Source: Imperialibacter roseus
GTDB lineage: Bacteria; Bacteroidota; Bacteroidia; Cytophagales; Cyclobacteriaceae
Reading direction: 5' to 3'
DNA length: 64,000 nucleotides
Assembly (NCBI RefSeq): GCF_032999765.1
Contig: NZ_CP136051.1
Location: 248,001-312,000 of the forward strand
Position numbers and translations under genes: made by a program. Under the pieces are notes generated by a model. The model saw nothing but the letters and a program-made list of their open reading frames with translations. It made no database searches and was not told the origin of the DNA. Below, in pieces: positions 17,182-26,527 of this stretch (the first letter of the stretch is position 1; each line of letters begins with the position of its first letter).

Positions 17182-18498
17182 CTAGATGTCCAGTTCTTGG
17201 CCTTTTGACTGGCCCGTAGCAAGCCTCTTTAGCCGTTCCTCTATTCTGGATTGGATGAGCCCGACAAAGTCCTGATTAACCTGGCTTGCCCTGGCATAGT
17301 CTGGCCAGCGGGAAACGACTTCTGCTACCTGATCGATGATCGCTTCCGGCCGCATGATCGAATTCTTCTTTCCTTCAGAAATCAGATCCTTTCTGGTAAT
17401 GCCGGTTTTCTTTCCATTCACAGCCATGTTGCTATTTACCCAGGGATTTCCAGGATCATAACTATAGCAAACGTCATAGGCGGGTGCCGCTCTCCATTCT
17501 TTGTTCTGATCAAGCAGAAAACTGAAGTTTTTGGTGTGGTCGTCGCAGTTAACGCCGAGCACATTGAAAACCATTTGCCGATAGAGCTGCTCCCTGTCTG
17601 GGTAGGGTAGCTTCAGGTACCTGGCGGTTTCAAACAAATGAGCGTAGGTGTGGCTGCTCACATCTTCGTAGTCAAAATGACGAATTCCACACAAGGTGTG
17701 AATGTGCTGCTTGCTGCCATGCTGCCGATCAAACCGGGCAGTCATAAAGTGGCCACGTCCATTTTCCTCCATCAACCGGCAATCCTGCATCTTAACACCG
17801 GCATCTTTAGCCATTTGAGAATAAGCGTACTCGATGCGGCCAAAGCCGGCCGAATCCCCCAGGTGATTGGTGCCAGCGCCAACATCGAGCTTGATGAGCC
17901 AATGTTTAAATTCTGGGCCATGGTCCAGCTGGCCAGACCGTATTTCTCCGGTGGCCTGATTCCAGGCGATCACCGCTTTTGCCCTGGCTCCACCAGCTGA
18001 GGTGCCTATGCTCAGGATGTCTTGAAATCCTTCGGCTCTGTCTGGCTCCAGGTGGGTAGTAAGTTTACTGGCCTGCTTGACGCCGAAGGCGGCAAGCTGC
18101 TCCAGCTCATCGATAGAAATGCGAGAACGCTTTTCCTGTACCTCCCTGGCGGGGTGATATTCGATAGCACCCATGCCACGAACACCAATATAGGCCAGCC
18201 TGTCTAGGGGAGTAAGATCAGCAAAGCTGACATCCTTATTTTTGAAATACGAATTCATGAGCCCTTCACCGAACCGGTCTGGCAGGGAATCTGCAAAAAC
18301 ACCGGGAAGGCCCTTGAAGGAAGCAAAGGGAAGGCCGGGAAATGAATAGAATGTTGGACTAGCTTTCAAATGAATGGGGGATATTTCAACCCCCATCATC
18401 CTGAAATTATCTTCGTACCTAAACCTGGCTGAATTTGTGGTTTGATCCCAAACCAGGAAGCCCACATCCTGGCCCCATATTTTAACCTTTAGTGCCAT
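17182..18498 (-). CDS. hipA: HipA-family serine/threonine kinase toxin
   Basis: 438 residues. It has the N-terminal coupling domain (AFADSLPDRFGE-like GLPGVFADSLPDRFGEG), a glycine-rich nucleotide segment (GTSAGGARAKA at about 170) and the kinase core CDDHTKNFSFL at about residue 317, followed by APAYDV. HipA kinases phosphorylate translation factors or tRNA synthetases and induce dormancy. It overlaps the HipB gene by 17 bp, with the antitoxin first. All catalytic residues are present. Confidence 0.8.
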   Translation of the reverse strand: MALKVKIWGQDVGFLVWDQTTNSARFRYEDNFRMMGVEISPIHLKASPTFYSFPGLPFASFKGLPGVFADSLPDRFGEGLMNSYFKNKDVSFADLTPLDRLAYIGVRGMGAIEYHPAREVQEKRSRISIDELEQLAAFGVKQASKLTTHLEPDRAEGFQDILSIGTSAGGARAKAVIAWNQATGEIRSGQLDHGPEFKHWLIKLDVGAGTNHLGDSAGFGRIEYAYSQMAKDAGVKMQDCRLMEENGRGHFMTARFDRQHGSKQHIHTLCGIRHFDYEDVSSHTYAHLFETARYLKLPYPDREQLYRQMVFNVLGVNCDDHTKNFSFLLDQNKEWRAAPAYDVCYSYDPGNPWVNSNMAVNGKKTGITRKDLISEGKKNSIMRPEAIIDQVAEVVSRWPDYARASQVNQDFVGLIQSRIEERLKRLATGQSKGQELDI

Positions 18499-18802
18499 GT
18501 TTAACCCGTTGTGGTTGTTTCTGTTCCATTTCGTAAATTAGCTTGGGATCAAGGCGAAGATCACGCTTTAGCACTTGCGAAAATGTCGTGAGCTCATCGA
18601 CATAGCGAAGCAGGGTGATGAAGTTAAGCAGGGAGATATTCTTACCCCCTTCAAGCCTGGCCACAGTAGGCCTGCTGACTCCGGAATGCTGGGCTAGCTC
18701 GCCTTGCGTGAAGCCAGCTTGAATACGAGCTACCTTGAGGCGGTGGCCTAATTCCTGAAGGATATCGGTATCTGAGGCAAAAAGGTAATCCATGTGTATC
18801 AT
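18482..18802 (-). CDS. hipB: HipB-like XRE antitoxin
   Basis: 106 residues with a Cro/C1-type HTH at about residues 17-70 (LKVARIQAGFTQGELAQHSG, then SRPTVARLEGGKN). It precedes and overlaps hipA. It should neutralise HipA and repress the operon. Upstream (18795-18850) are TGTA/TACA half-sites in GTGTATC and ATTACAC that could be its operators, but they are not perfect inverted repeats. Confidence 0.8.
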   Translation of the reverse strand: MIHMDYLFASDTDILQELGHRLKVARIQAGFTQGELAQHSGVSRPTVARLEGGKNISLLNFITLLRYVDELTTFSQVLKRDLRLDPKLIYEMEQKQPQRVKHGTKG

Positions 18803-18908
18803 TTTTAATACATTACACGTAAATCTACCACATAATGTTTGATATTAGATACAAATTAACTTTCCTCTTTTTGGAGCAACCGAGCAATATCGTAGTTAAC
18901 CAACAAGT

Positions 18909-19415
18909 ATGGAAGAATCAAATAAAACCCCTCAAAATATAAACGCATTAGTTAGTGAAATAGGTGAAAGAATGGTCTTATTCAAGCTTTACTCGATCAT
19001 TCACGATAACAGCGGATTGGAAATATTTAAGAACTATTCGGAGCCTGGGTACGACATTGGCATAAGAAATACTCATTTAAACAAAAAAGTCAAAATTGAA
19101 GTCAAAACAAGGCAACATTTGGTTACTACCACCGCTGAAAAGAGTAAGAATACTTGTCACTTTACATTAACAGAGAATGAATGGAATCATTCAAATTTTC
19201 TAATCGGCTACTGGATTGATTACAATGACTTTTTTATCGTGCCGACATCCGAATTGACCAAGACTAACAGCAACAATAAGTTTGTCTACAAATTGGTGTT
19301 TACTAGATTGAAAAAGGCACAAAGTAAGTTGATATACTCCGAACAGGTTATGCCTTATTTGAACGATTGGTCAACACTACTAAAATTTTTGGGAACACCG
19401 CCCGAACAAAAATAG
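18909..19415 (+). CDS. Putative PD-(D/E)XK nuclease-like protein
   Basis: 168 residues, divergent from hipBA. The pattern GYDIGIRNT, then VKIEVKTRQ about 12 residues later, fits the D...ExK core of the PD-(D/E)XK fold, here with an aromatic C-terminal half. No DNA-binding domain is evident. It could be a restriction-like or repair nuclease, or an inactive family member. Nothing in the neighbourhood fixes the role. Confidence 0.45.
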   Translation: MEESNKTPQNINALVSEIGERMVLFKLYSIIHDNSGLEIFKNYSEPGYDIGIRNTHLNKKVKIEVKTRQHLVTTTAEKSKNTCHFTLTENEWNHSNFLIGYWIDYNDFFIVPTSELTKTNSNNKFVYKLVFTRLKKAQSKLIYSEQVMPYLNDWSTLLKFLGTPPEQK

Positions 19416-19574
19416 CTGTTCGCAAGGTGTTGAAGCGGTCAAGCAGAGAAATATTTAGAAGCAGGTACAAACAGATAGTGAGAAAAAGAAGGACACTCAA
19501 ATTACTCGCTGACATCTTCTGGCCACTCCTAAAAACTCCTCTTTATACCTTTCATTTATCATGTCATTAAACTT

Positions 19575-20174
19575 CTAATTACACAGTTTCTCAATGAGAT
19601 CATATGCATCTCTGTGACCGAATTCTCCAGCCTTACTTAAATCAAGACAACCACCATTTTTATCACCTAGTTCTGTTTTAGCGTAGCCTCTATATAAATA
19701 GGCGTTGGAATTTGCCGGGTCTAGCTCAATTACTTTATTGAAGTCCTTGACTGCTCCGTCCGAGTCTTTAAGTGATGCTTTCATAACACCTCTATTAGTG
19801 TAAGCCTCTAAATTATTGGGCTCCAACTCTATTGCCTTACTGTAGTCTTGTATCGCTCCCCTGTAGTCTTGCAGTTTGCCTTTAACCTTACCTCTTTCCG
19901 TATATGCTTCTGCAACACCTTTGTCAAGCCCTATTGCCTTGGTGAAGTCCATTACTGCTCCTCTATAGTCTTCCAGCTGATGCTTAATAAGACCTCTATT
20001 GAAATAAGCAGCAAAATTTGGGATAGTTTCTATTGACTTGGTGTAGTCTAGTATTGCTCCTCTATAGTCTCCTAATTTGTATTTAGCTTGAGCGTTATTA
20101 AAATGCTCATTTGCTGTCTGAGAATGACAAAAAAAACTAAAACAAATTAATATGAGGGAGAGTATCAATTTCAT
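19575..20174 (-). CDS. Exported TPR-repeat protein
   Basis: About 199 residues from the ATG that starts the signal peptide (MKLILSLILICFSFFCHSQ); an ATG 18 bp earlier is possible. The mature part consists of four to five tetratricopeptide repeats with the GDYRGAILDYTKSIE pattern at 34-residue spacing. It is a periplasmic or outer-membrane interaction protein of unknown partner. The repeat DNA is well conserved between units. Confidence 0.7.
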   Translation of the reverse strand: MKLILSLILICFSFFCHSQTANEHFNNAQAKYKLGDYRGAILDYTKSIETIPNFAAYFNRGLIKHQLEDYRGAVMDFTKAIGLDKGVAEAYTERGKVKGKLQDYRGAIQDYSKAIELEPNNLEAYTNRGVMKASLKDSDGAVKDFNKVIELDPANSNAYLYRGYAKTELGDKNGGCLDLSKAGEFGHRDAYDLIEKLCN

Positions 20175-20283
20175 GAATGTTAATTTGGTCATTTTTAGCT
20201 GATTATCATTTAGGTAAATATTATAATTCCAGTAACTTTTTTTTTCACTGACTGATAAGTGGTGACAAAAGAGACCTAATCGT

Positions 20284-20291
20284 TATTTTTG
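20284..20291 (+). promoter_or_regulatory. Bacteroidota -7 promoter element
   Basis: TATTTTTG fits TAnnTTTG. The next ATG begins 5 bp later, so the transcript of the small gene would have almost no leader. No firm -33 element was identified. Confidence 0.35.
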
Positions 20292-20295
20292 TTGT

Positions 20296-20451
20296 ATGAG
20301 CAGTGAGAAAAAAAAGAAAGCCAAAAACTTCCACACAGCAGCTGAGGTATCTGGTGAAACCTTTACCAGGATTACCCAACACGTTACTCAATTGGTGTTA
20401 GCTGACCAGGCTAAATTGAAGGAGTTGAGAGCCTCTAAAAAGAAAAAATAA
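20296..20451 (+). CDS. Very small lysine-rich protein
   Basis: 51 residues, starting MSSEKKKKAKNFHTAAEVSG and ending in a lysine run. A central amphipathic helix (FTRITQHVTQLVLADQAKL) is flanked by basic ends, suggesting a nucleic-acid-associated peptide. It is too short for confident assignment and may be the residue of a larger gene. Confidence 0.35.
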   Translation: MSSEKKKKAKNFHTAAEVSGETFTRITQHVTQLVLADQAKLKELRASKKKK

Positions 20452-20466
20452 ATTCGGGCTATGACC

Positions 20467-20690
20467 CTAATACCTCGGATCGGGAATAAATGGTACCTTG
20501 GCCGTGCGTTACACCTCGACAGCGAACACCCCAAATTCTTCTACCACATTGCCTTCCATCAGGTATACCCCTGGTCCCTTGAACGGATATGCCTTTATCG
20601 ATGGGGGAAAATGTACGGTATCAAAGAAGTCTCCTGACAGATCGACAAAGTGGCCTAAAGCATAGCCTTCATTGGAAGCAACTGGCTAAT
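20467..20690 (-). pseudogene. 3' fragment of DNA polymerase III alpha subunit (dnaE)
   Basis: The minus strand reads SNEGYALGHFVDLSGDFFDT, then VHFPPSIKAYPFKGPGVYL, then VVEEFGVFAVEV, an in-frame stop (TAA at 20509-20511), and continues AKVPFIPDPRY to a TAG at 20467. This is the C-terminal end of Bacteroidota DnaE-type polymerase subunits. Only about 70 codons remain and one is a stop, so it is a relic left by a rearrangement. Confidence 0.6.
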
Positions 20691-20695
20691 TGAAT

Positions 20696-21157
20696 TTAGA
20701 GACCTCTCGTCTTTTCTGCAATCCGTAATTCACAATAATGACTACGGGCATACATTTGCTGATCAGTATACTCTGGCGATTCGATTTCCCCTTCGTATTC
20801 TTCCGGAATCAGACTGTTGAACTCGGTCAATACGATTTGCATCTCATCCGAGAGTGCTTTTTCTTCATTTGCGTGGTCGTCAAGAGAGTCTTTAGTGGTG
20901 CGGTCAATGTCTATCGCTTTTTTAGTTTTCAAATAAAGCTTCCAGAAACGAAGCTGTTTTAGCCTTATTGCTGGAGGCTCAAGCGTTAGGTCATTCTCAT
21001 TCGCCCGATTCTGACTAATTTCTTCATCAACCAACCGTTTGATCGTTAAAATTTCAGCCCGCTGTGTTAAAGGCGAATTAGAGTCTTGCGGCCGCTGGTA
21101 GTTGGTGATAATCCGCACCGCCCATGCTGTCACAGAAGCAAAAAACAAAGCGTCCAT
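20696..21157 (-). CDS. Hypothetical protein with WAVRIITNYQR N-terminus
   Basis: 153 residues. The N-terminal 35 residues (SVTAWAVRIITNYQR, then SPLTQRAE) match the start of a 57-residue protein encoded at 32028-32201. The rest is helical and charged, with no domain I recognise. The IS inserted 12 bp upstream of its start codon, so its own promoter is probably displaced. It lies beside the dnaE relic. Confidence 0.45.
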   Translation of the reverse strand: MDALFFASVTAWAVRIITNYQRPQDSNSPLTQRAEILTIKRLVDEEISQNRANENDLTLEPPAIRLKQLRFWKLYLKTKKAIDIDRTTKDSLDDHANEEKALSDEMQIVLTEFNSLIPEEYEGEIESPEYTDQQMYARSHYCELRIAEKTRGL

Positions 21158-21168
21158 TGGCTAAGTTA

Positions 21169-22755
21169 GGGCTTGCTGAAAAAGTTGGGTTTCAAGTATG
21201 AGTAACCAGTCGGAATGAGTAATTCCGACTGATTTTCTGTTTAGAATGATAGTGTAGTAGTAGAATCAGTGCTGAAAAAGTCTGCACCAATTTTTGACAA
21301 TAGGATGTTACCCTGGCCACTTTGACCAGGTTGGTAACAAACAATATCATGGCTATCCATGTCTGGGAGGTTGTTCTGAGCTTTGCTGCTACTCGGTTGA
21401 GTCCGTAAGCAAGCTTGGTCTGACCAAACCGAAAGTCGGCCCTGCTCTCCTCTATGGGGTTGCGCTCCCCCGCTGAAAAACATAGCTTTCTCTTTTGTTT
21501 TGGGGGTCTTCCCAGGGGTTTTTTGCCAATGGTTTGATGTTCAAGTTGGAAAGGTATTTTCTGTTCTCACGGTTACAGTATATCCGGTCTGCAAGCACCT
21601 CTTTAGGATAGTGACCCATCCTTGTTTTGTATCCTTCGATGTAGGCCATCAGGTGTGTCCCTTCATTGAAGGCATCCCAACTTAGCTCATCAAGAAAACA
21701 AAAGCCATTGATTAGTGATACGTTGATCTTAGATCCAAACTCCACATTATGGGCCGCTTTACCCCTTACAATAGGACGCACACGTGGCTGGTGTAAGCTC
21801 ACGATCCGGTCTTCCACACTTCGTACATTGGAGCGGTACATATGTAGCTGCTGCTTGTAGAAGGTTTGGATGACCAATAGGTACTTGTATGTCTAGCCTT
21901 TAGCTCGGCCAATCTGGCCGGGCTACTATCGAGAAGCTGGTTGATACTTTTCAGGTTCCTGCGCAGGTACCTTAGCTGTTTGCCAATGGCCTTGTGTAGC
22001 TTTTCTTTTGCTTGATTTTCTTCTGAGCAAGGTGAAGGTATTCCTTTCTGGCTAGCTTCCTGTAAGTACGAGGTTTGCTCGAATCTAAGCTCGGATCATA
22101 AAGTGTATCGATGAGATGTTCGGTAAGCAGTCTGGCCTCTGACAATAAATTCAGGTCGGTCGGGTACCTGATAGCTTGAGGGCAGGCAGTGGCATCAAAG
22201 AGCACACGGCCTTTGTTGGTAGTGTGTCCTTTGTGCTCGGAAATAAGCCCTGAAAACCTCGCCAAAGCATCATTCATCATGCTGACACCTTCTAAACCCA
22301 GTCTAGTCTGATCTCAACAAAGAGAGAGGCGTCAAAGGGCGGCTTGCTACTAAACCCCGTGTAGCCTAAGAAATACTGCATGTAAATATTCTCCTTGATG
22401 TGTTCTATGGTTTCCCGATCACTGAAGTTGCACAGGTGTTTGATAATCATTGCCCCCAGTACGATCCGTCCGTTGAGTGGAGGTCGGCCTTGATCTGCAT
22501 TCATCTTGCGGTTATAAACTGCAACTAGCTCACCCCAGGGGATACGTTCACTCATCCTCACCCAGCGGTTGTTGCGATCCATTTCCTTGATGAAACTCGT
22601 CTCAAAACCATCGATTGTTAGCTGGTTGGGGCTCTGGTAAGGCACACGAAGTGCACGGGTTTTTCGCAACATCGGTAAGTTCTTTTGCACTTATTGCAAA
22701 ATATCAATCCCTAACCCCTTTTCCAACAGTATCTTAACTGTTTCTCAGCAGGCCC
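21169..22755 (-). mobile_element. IS5/IS1182-like insertion sequence, 1587 bp
   Basis: The ends are imperfect inverted repeats: GGGCTTGCTGAAAAA at the left and, reading inward from the right, GGGCCTGCTGAGAAA. Both ends are flanked by the 7-bp direct repeat TAAGTTA (21162-21168 and 22756-22762), a target-site duplication. The internal transposase is split by several frameshifts. Intact ends with a broken gene suggest an insertion that is now immobile unless helped in trans, or sequencing errors in the gene. Confidence 0.8.
21241..22690 (-). pseudogene. Frameshifted IS transposase
   Basis: The N-terminal frame (22292-22690) carries the DUF772-type start with LSDRETIEHIKENIYMQYF. It is followed in other frames by 21972-22280, then 21452-21877 (with a catalytic-region segment GSKINVSLINGF and VLADRIYCNRENRKYL), and 21241-21483. 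At least three frameshifts separate the parts. The first lies near 22290, where one base lost restores RLGLEGVSMMND. Family: IS4/IS5 superfamily, IS1182-like DDE transposase. Confidence 0.75.
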
Positions 22756-22762
22756 TAAGTTA

Positions 22763-23164
22763 GGTTTGTTGTTGCCTCAGGGTTCCAAAACGAAGTTCAC
22801 CAGTGTAAACAGAATCCAACACAGCGTAAACCAGCCTTGACCCTTGCACTTGCCACAAACCTTCCGGGTCAAACCGCTTTCTCTGATCCGGTTACCATAG
22901 GTTCACTTTTATCCTATTTGTCATGGATTATTAGCTTATCATTCATCGGCACTTTCGGCGTTTTTTTTTCATCGTGAATAATTTTTTTTGTTCTTCACCC
23001 ACCTCGCTCTATTGAGATCAAGTTTTTGCGGCATCATGGCCTTTTTTCATTTAGCATCCGCATTGGTCGCTATCAGTTCGGTGTTTGTTCAGTCCCTTAT
23101 GAATAGGGACTTTATTGGTCAACCCTCCCACCCTTTCATTTTTGGCACAAACAAATTAAAATCT
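22763..23164. other. Intergenic region between the IS and the acidic lipoprotein gene
   Basis: About 400 bp with no credible gene; a 71-codon frame from 22988 has no homology-like features and runs into the promoter element. It probably carries the rest of the sequence that was upstream of the IS target before insertion. Confidence 0.4.
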
Positions 23165-23204
23165 CCGGTAGGGATTTTTAGGACTTTTCTGTTTTCTAAT
23201 TGAA
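23165..23204 (+). promoter_or_regulatory. Candidate ECF-sigma promoter, copy 1
   Basis: CCGGTAGGGATTTTT, six variable bases, then TTTCTGTTTTCTAATTGAA. The same 40-bp arrangement recurs at 28102-28141 with 32 of 40 identical positions. Both precede lipoprotein genes that flank the FecI-like sigma operon, so this is a good candidate for the target of that sigma factor. Confidence 0.6.
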
Positions 23205-23221
23205 CACAAACAATAAAAACG

Positions 23222-23956
23222 ATGAAAAGAACAATTTTAGTTGCTTTGATGGCTTTTGCAGTAGTACTAATTCAAAGCTGTGGAGAAGATGAAAACATTC
23301 CTACCGGTGCTCAGACAGGTTTTGAAATGAGAGCAGTGACCGGTACAACAGGGTCAACTAGCGGACGAGTGGCTAATACCGGATACACTTTTACTGAAGT
23401 ATTTGCTGGAGTTACTGAAATCGAATTGGAAACGCTTGAGGACAACCTGGAAGAAGAAGAAAATGGTGAGGATGAAAACGAGGAGGTGGAATTTGAAGGG
23501 AATTTTGTCATAAACCTTCTTACTGGAACTAGCGAACCTGACTTTGGACTTTCCGAACTTCTGGCTGGTGTTTATCAGGAAGTAGAAGTTGAATTTGAGA
23601 ACATTCTTGAAGGTGATAAAACCCTCATAGTGAATTTCAACTTCACTGCTGAAGGTGCCACTGAACCGACTTATGTTGAGTTCTCTACTTCTGAAGAGTT
23701 TGAGCTTGAAATTGAAAATGAAGCGGGATTCGTATTGGACGGAGGTACAGTGAACTCCATTCTAGTGACACTTGACCTTGAGGTACTTTTCGCATCCATT
23801 GATTTTAGTTCTTTGGTTGCTGACGAAGATGGTGTTATCAGAATCAATGAAAATTCTAATAGTGACCTTATGCATGAAATTGTAGAAAAACTGGAAGAAG
23901 CGCTAGAGGCTGAAGAAGAAGATGAGGACGACGAGGACGAAAATGATGAGGATTAA
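23222..23956 (+). CDS. Acidic lipoprotein, family member 1
   Basis: 244 residues with lipoprotein signal (VVLIQSCGED). After an SGR...G start come an acidic insert (EEEENGEDENEEVEFEG), then FVINLLTGTSEPDFG and a G-VYQEVEVEFE strand pair, then a beta-rich C-terminal half. The tail is almost purely acidic (DEDDEDENDED). The same plan occurs at 29214 and 42138. The acidic blocks suggest cation (Ca2+ or other metal) binding at the cell surface; this is inference. Terminated by the hairpin at 23978. Confidence 0.6.
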   Translation: MKRTILVALMAFAVVLIQSCGEDENIPTGAQTGFEMRAVTGTTGSTSGRVANTGYTFTEVFAGVTEIELETLEDNLEEEENGEDENEEVEFEGNFVINLLTGTSEPDFGLSELLAGVYQEVEVEFENILEGDKTLIVNFNFTAEGATEPTYVEFSTSEEFELEIENEAGFVLDGGTVNSILVTLDLEVLFASIDFSSLVADEDGVIRINENSNSDLMHEIVEKLEEALEAEEEDEDDEDENDED

Positions 23957-23977
23957 TGCAGCTATATTAAAGAATTG

Positions 23978-24001
23978 GGCCCTTTTTGGGCCTTTTTTTT
24001 T
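23978..24001 (+). terminator. Intrinsic terminator, probably bidirectional
   Basis: GGCCC, loop TTTTT, GGGCC, then a run of nine T. It lies between the convergent lipoprotein gene and the TonB-receptor gene and can end transcription from the left. Confidence 0.7.
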
Positions 24002-24010
24002 GCTCATCGC

Positions 24011-26527
24011 TTAAAAGCTATGTGCAACTCGAACACTTAGATTGGGTGTAATACCAAGTGCTTTTTGATTTATCTGCGACAATTCCCCATCCTCCGTGAT
24101 GCTTGTCAATGTTTTAATGGTATTGTCTTTATTCGTAATGTTCCAGATGGCAATGCCACAGTTACCACTCCAATTATCAGATAAGACGAATTTGTATTTA
24201 GCCGAAAAATCCATTCGGAAATAGTTATCAAGCGTCATTGCATTGGGAAAGTCAAAGACAATCTCATCATTGGTCTTGTCAATTCCTTGCGGTTCAGTAA
24301 AAGGCATACCACTTCGGTAATTCACGCCAGAGGAAAGCTCCAGATTGTTTAATTGGTAGGTCAATCCAACCGACAATGCATGGGAAATATCAAAGTTATT
24401 TCTAAACTCCGGGGGGACAAGATCAGAAAAAGTATAGTCGCTGTTTAGGTATGAATAAGTAACCCAGCTATCTAAATTTCCAAAACTCGGATTGACAAGT
24501 AGCTCTATCCCACGTGACACGTAGCTACCAAAAGTCCGCTCAAACTGGAACTGATTTAAGAATCCCTGACTTGCTGTTACAACACCATCTACACCCTTAA
24601 TAAAACCCTCCAAAGAGACCAGCAAAGATTTCTTTTGATAGTTTACCCCAACAGAAGCCTGTCCACTCGTCAAAAGGGGAATATTCTCGCCATTAACAAG
24701 CACCCATTTACGATTCTCTACACCCAAAAAATCAGTCTGAAAATCCACTACTTGTACAGTCGTTTGACTTTTTGTTTCCGCTAAAACTTCTAAAGAAAAA
24801 GATCCTCCAAGTCTTGTTGACATTGCCAGTCGTGGCTCAATTCTGTACTGGTCAAGCTTATCAAAATAATTGGCTCGGATTCCGGCAGCTATAGTTGTGT
24901 GTGTTTGTAGCTGTGCATTACCTTCCATATATAAGCTGGAAGTTCGAAGTACTTCTTTGCTCAAAGAACGAAATGCGGGTAGATTGATGTCCCTGAAATT
25001 ACGAATTCCAGTCTCCACTAGTTGAATCCCGACTGCTACATCCCATGTATCATTTAGAAAGTACGAGCCCTCTGCTCTTATCGTTTCTTCCAGTACTTCA
25101 TTATCAAGGATATGTTCTTGTCCGGTAAGTACGTCAAAGTTTACAGACTCTTGCCTGTAGTCCATGATCGATGAATACAGTTTGGTTTTTAATCGATCGG
25201 ACCACCGTTGATCATAGGAAAGGTAGCCTGCTATTGTACCCTGATCAAGATTGCTCACTTTAGATTCTACCCTATTACTTACCAAATCACTCTCCTCATA
25301 ACTTATACCATTATCAAGACCCAGGACACCTCCCTTGATACCTGCTGTCGACGATAGTTTATAAGTCGCATTAAATGAAAAATCATAAAAGCTGAATTTT
25401 TCATCCGAGTTGATCACCTGAGAGCTGGGATCATTAATGACATCAGAAAATCGAAACGCCCGATCAAAGTATTGATCATAGGTAGGTGTGTTAAATATAC
25501 CTCCAATCGATTGTCTCGATGCGATTAATAAATGTAGCTTATCTGTTGGTACTTCGAGAAGCAGATCACTATTGATCAGGTTACTGCCGGCATGTGCAGT
25601 GATTTCACTCGTACTTTTCTTTCTTGTTTCTACTTGTATAGTGCCAGATACCCCTTCACCAAGTCGCGCTGGTGTTCCATTTTTCATGAGGGTAGTTTTT
25701 CCAATAATATGAGGGTTGATTGCAGATATTAATCCAAAAAAATGACCCGTTTGGTAAAGTCTAAGCCCATCCCATAAAATCAGGTTTTGATCGTTTGATC
25801 CCCCTCTAATATTAATATCTGTGACTGTTTCATTCATACTTTGAATCCCCGGAAGATTTTGCAAAGTGAAGAAGATATCCGGCTCCGTCAAGCCCGGAAG
25901 TATGTTGGTGTTTTGAACGTCCACTACTGTTTTTCCATTGTCTCTCTTGTCAATTCCCCTGGTGATATAGTTCTTAATGATAACTTCCTCTAACCGTTCA
26001 GTGGATGGGGTGAGGTAAGATTTAATGCACTCTTCTGACGAGTTATCAAATCTTAATACCAAATCCTGATAACTTACATGACTAATCAGTACTTTGAGGG
26101 GTATTTCTGCATTTGCTAATTCGAAATACCCATTTTGATCTGACGTTGTGGAAGTGGATTGACTAAAAATGAGTGCGTCGGAAACTGAACTTCCATCGTC
26201 TTTATCCAATAGATATCCGCAAATTTTTACTATTGTTATTAGCCTTCTAATGGAAATAAAACTTTCATCAAGCTTAATGAAATCAATAGCAACTTGACTC
26301 TCCAAATGGTCAAGGGCTTGATCCAGGTCAAGGTCAGATCCAGGCAGCTGGACCTGGATACTATCAATGGTCTGATCCATGTAAGAAAAACGTACAGAGA
26401 ATTGTTCTTCGAGTTGATCCAGTACATCACGCAGAGGTTTTTCACCAATACCCTGCGCATTTCCTTCCTCTAACAAGAAAAAAGGAAAAAATAGAATGAA
26501 CCATATTTTTGGATAACTACTTCCCAC
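24011..26527 (-). CDS. TonB-dependent outer-membrane receptor with STN domain (FecA-like)
   Basis: 838 residues: signal peptide, an STN signalling domain (about residues 27-95, PLRDVLDQLEEQFSVRFSYM), a carboxypeptidase-like regulatory segment (about 105-180), a plug (TEPDIFFTLQNLPGIQS, INIRGGSNDQNLIL) and a 22-strand barrel ending in a terminal aromatic (VRVAHSF). The STN domain lets a loaded receptor signal to the FecR protein encoded just upstream, overlapping by 11 bp. Substrate unknown; the acidic lipoproteins nearby may be partners. Confidence 0.8.
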   Translation of the reverse strand: MGSSYPKIWFILFFPFFLLEEGNAQGIGEKPLRDVLDQLEEQFSVRFSYMDQTIDSIQVQLPGSDLDLDQALDHLESQVAIDFIKLDESFISIRRLITIVKICGYLLDKDDGSSVSDALIFSQSTSTTSDQNGYFELANAEIPLKVLISHVSYQDLVLRFDNSSEECIKSYLTPSTERLEEVIIKNYITRGIDKRDNGKTVVDVQNTNILPGLTEPDIFFTLQNLPGIQSMNETVTDINIRGGSNDQNLILWDGLRLYQTGHFFGLISAINPHIIGKTTLMKNGTPARLGEGVSGTIQVETRKKSTSEITAHAGSNLINSDLLLEVPTDKLHLLIASRQSIGGIFNTPTYDQYFDRAFRFSDVINDPSSQVINSDEKFSFYDFSFNATYKLSSTAGIKGGVLGLDNGISYEESDLVSNRVESKVSNLDQGTIAGYLSYDQRWSDRLKTKLYSSIMDYRQESVNFDVLTGQEHILDNEVLEETIRAEGSYFLNDTWDVAVGIQLVETGIRNFRDINLPAFRSLSKEVLRTSSLYMEGNAQLQTHTTIAAGIRANYFDKLDQYRIEPRLAMSTRLGGSFSLEVLAETKSQTTVQVVDFQTDFLGVENRKWVLVNGENIPLLTSGQASVGVNYQKKSLLVSLEGFIKGVDGVVTASQGFLNQFQFERTFGSYVSRGIELLVNPSFGNLDSWVTYSYLNSDYTFSDLVPPEFRNNFDISHALSVGLTYQLNNLELSSGVNYRSGMPFTEPQGIDKTNDEIVFDFPNAMTLDNYFRMDFSAKYKFVLSDNWSGNCGIAIWNITNKDNTIKTLTSITEDGELSQINQKALGITPNLSVRVAHSF

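Noticed and set aside
19367-19570. 67-codon frame overlapping the end of the nuclease-like gene
   Set aside because: Begins inside the previous gene in another frame; composition is basic by chance, no ribosome site.
22988-23203. 71-codon frame upstream of the acidic lipoprotein
   Set aside because: It runs into the promoter element at 23165, and its hydrophobic content comes from AT-rich DNA; no start signal.
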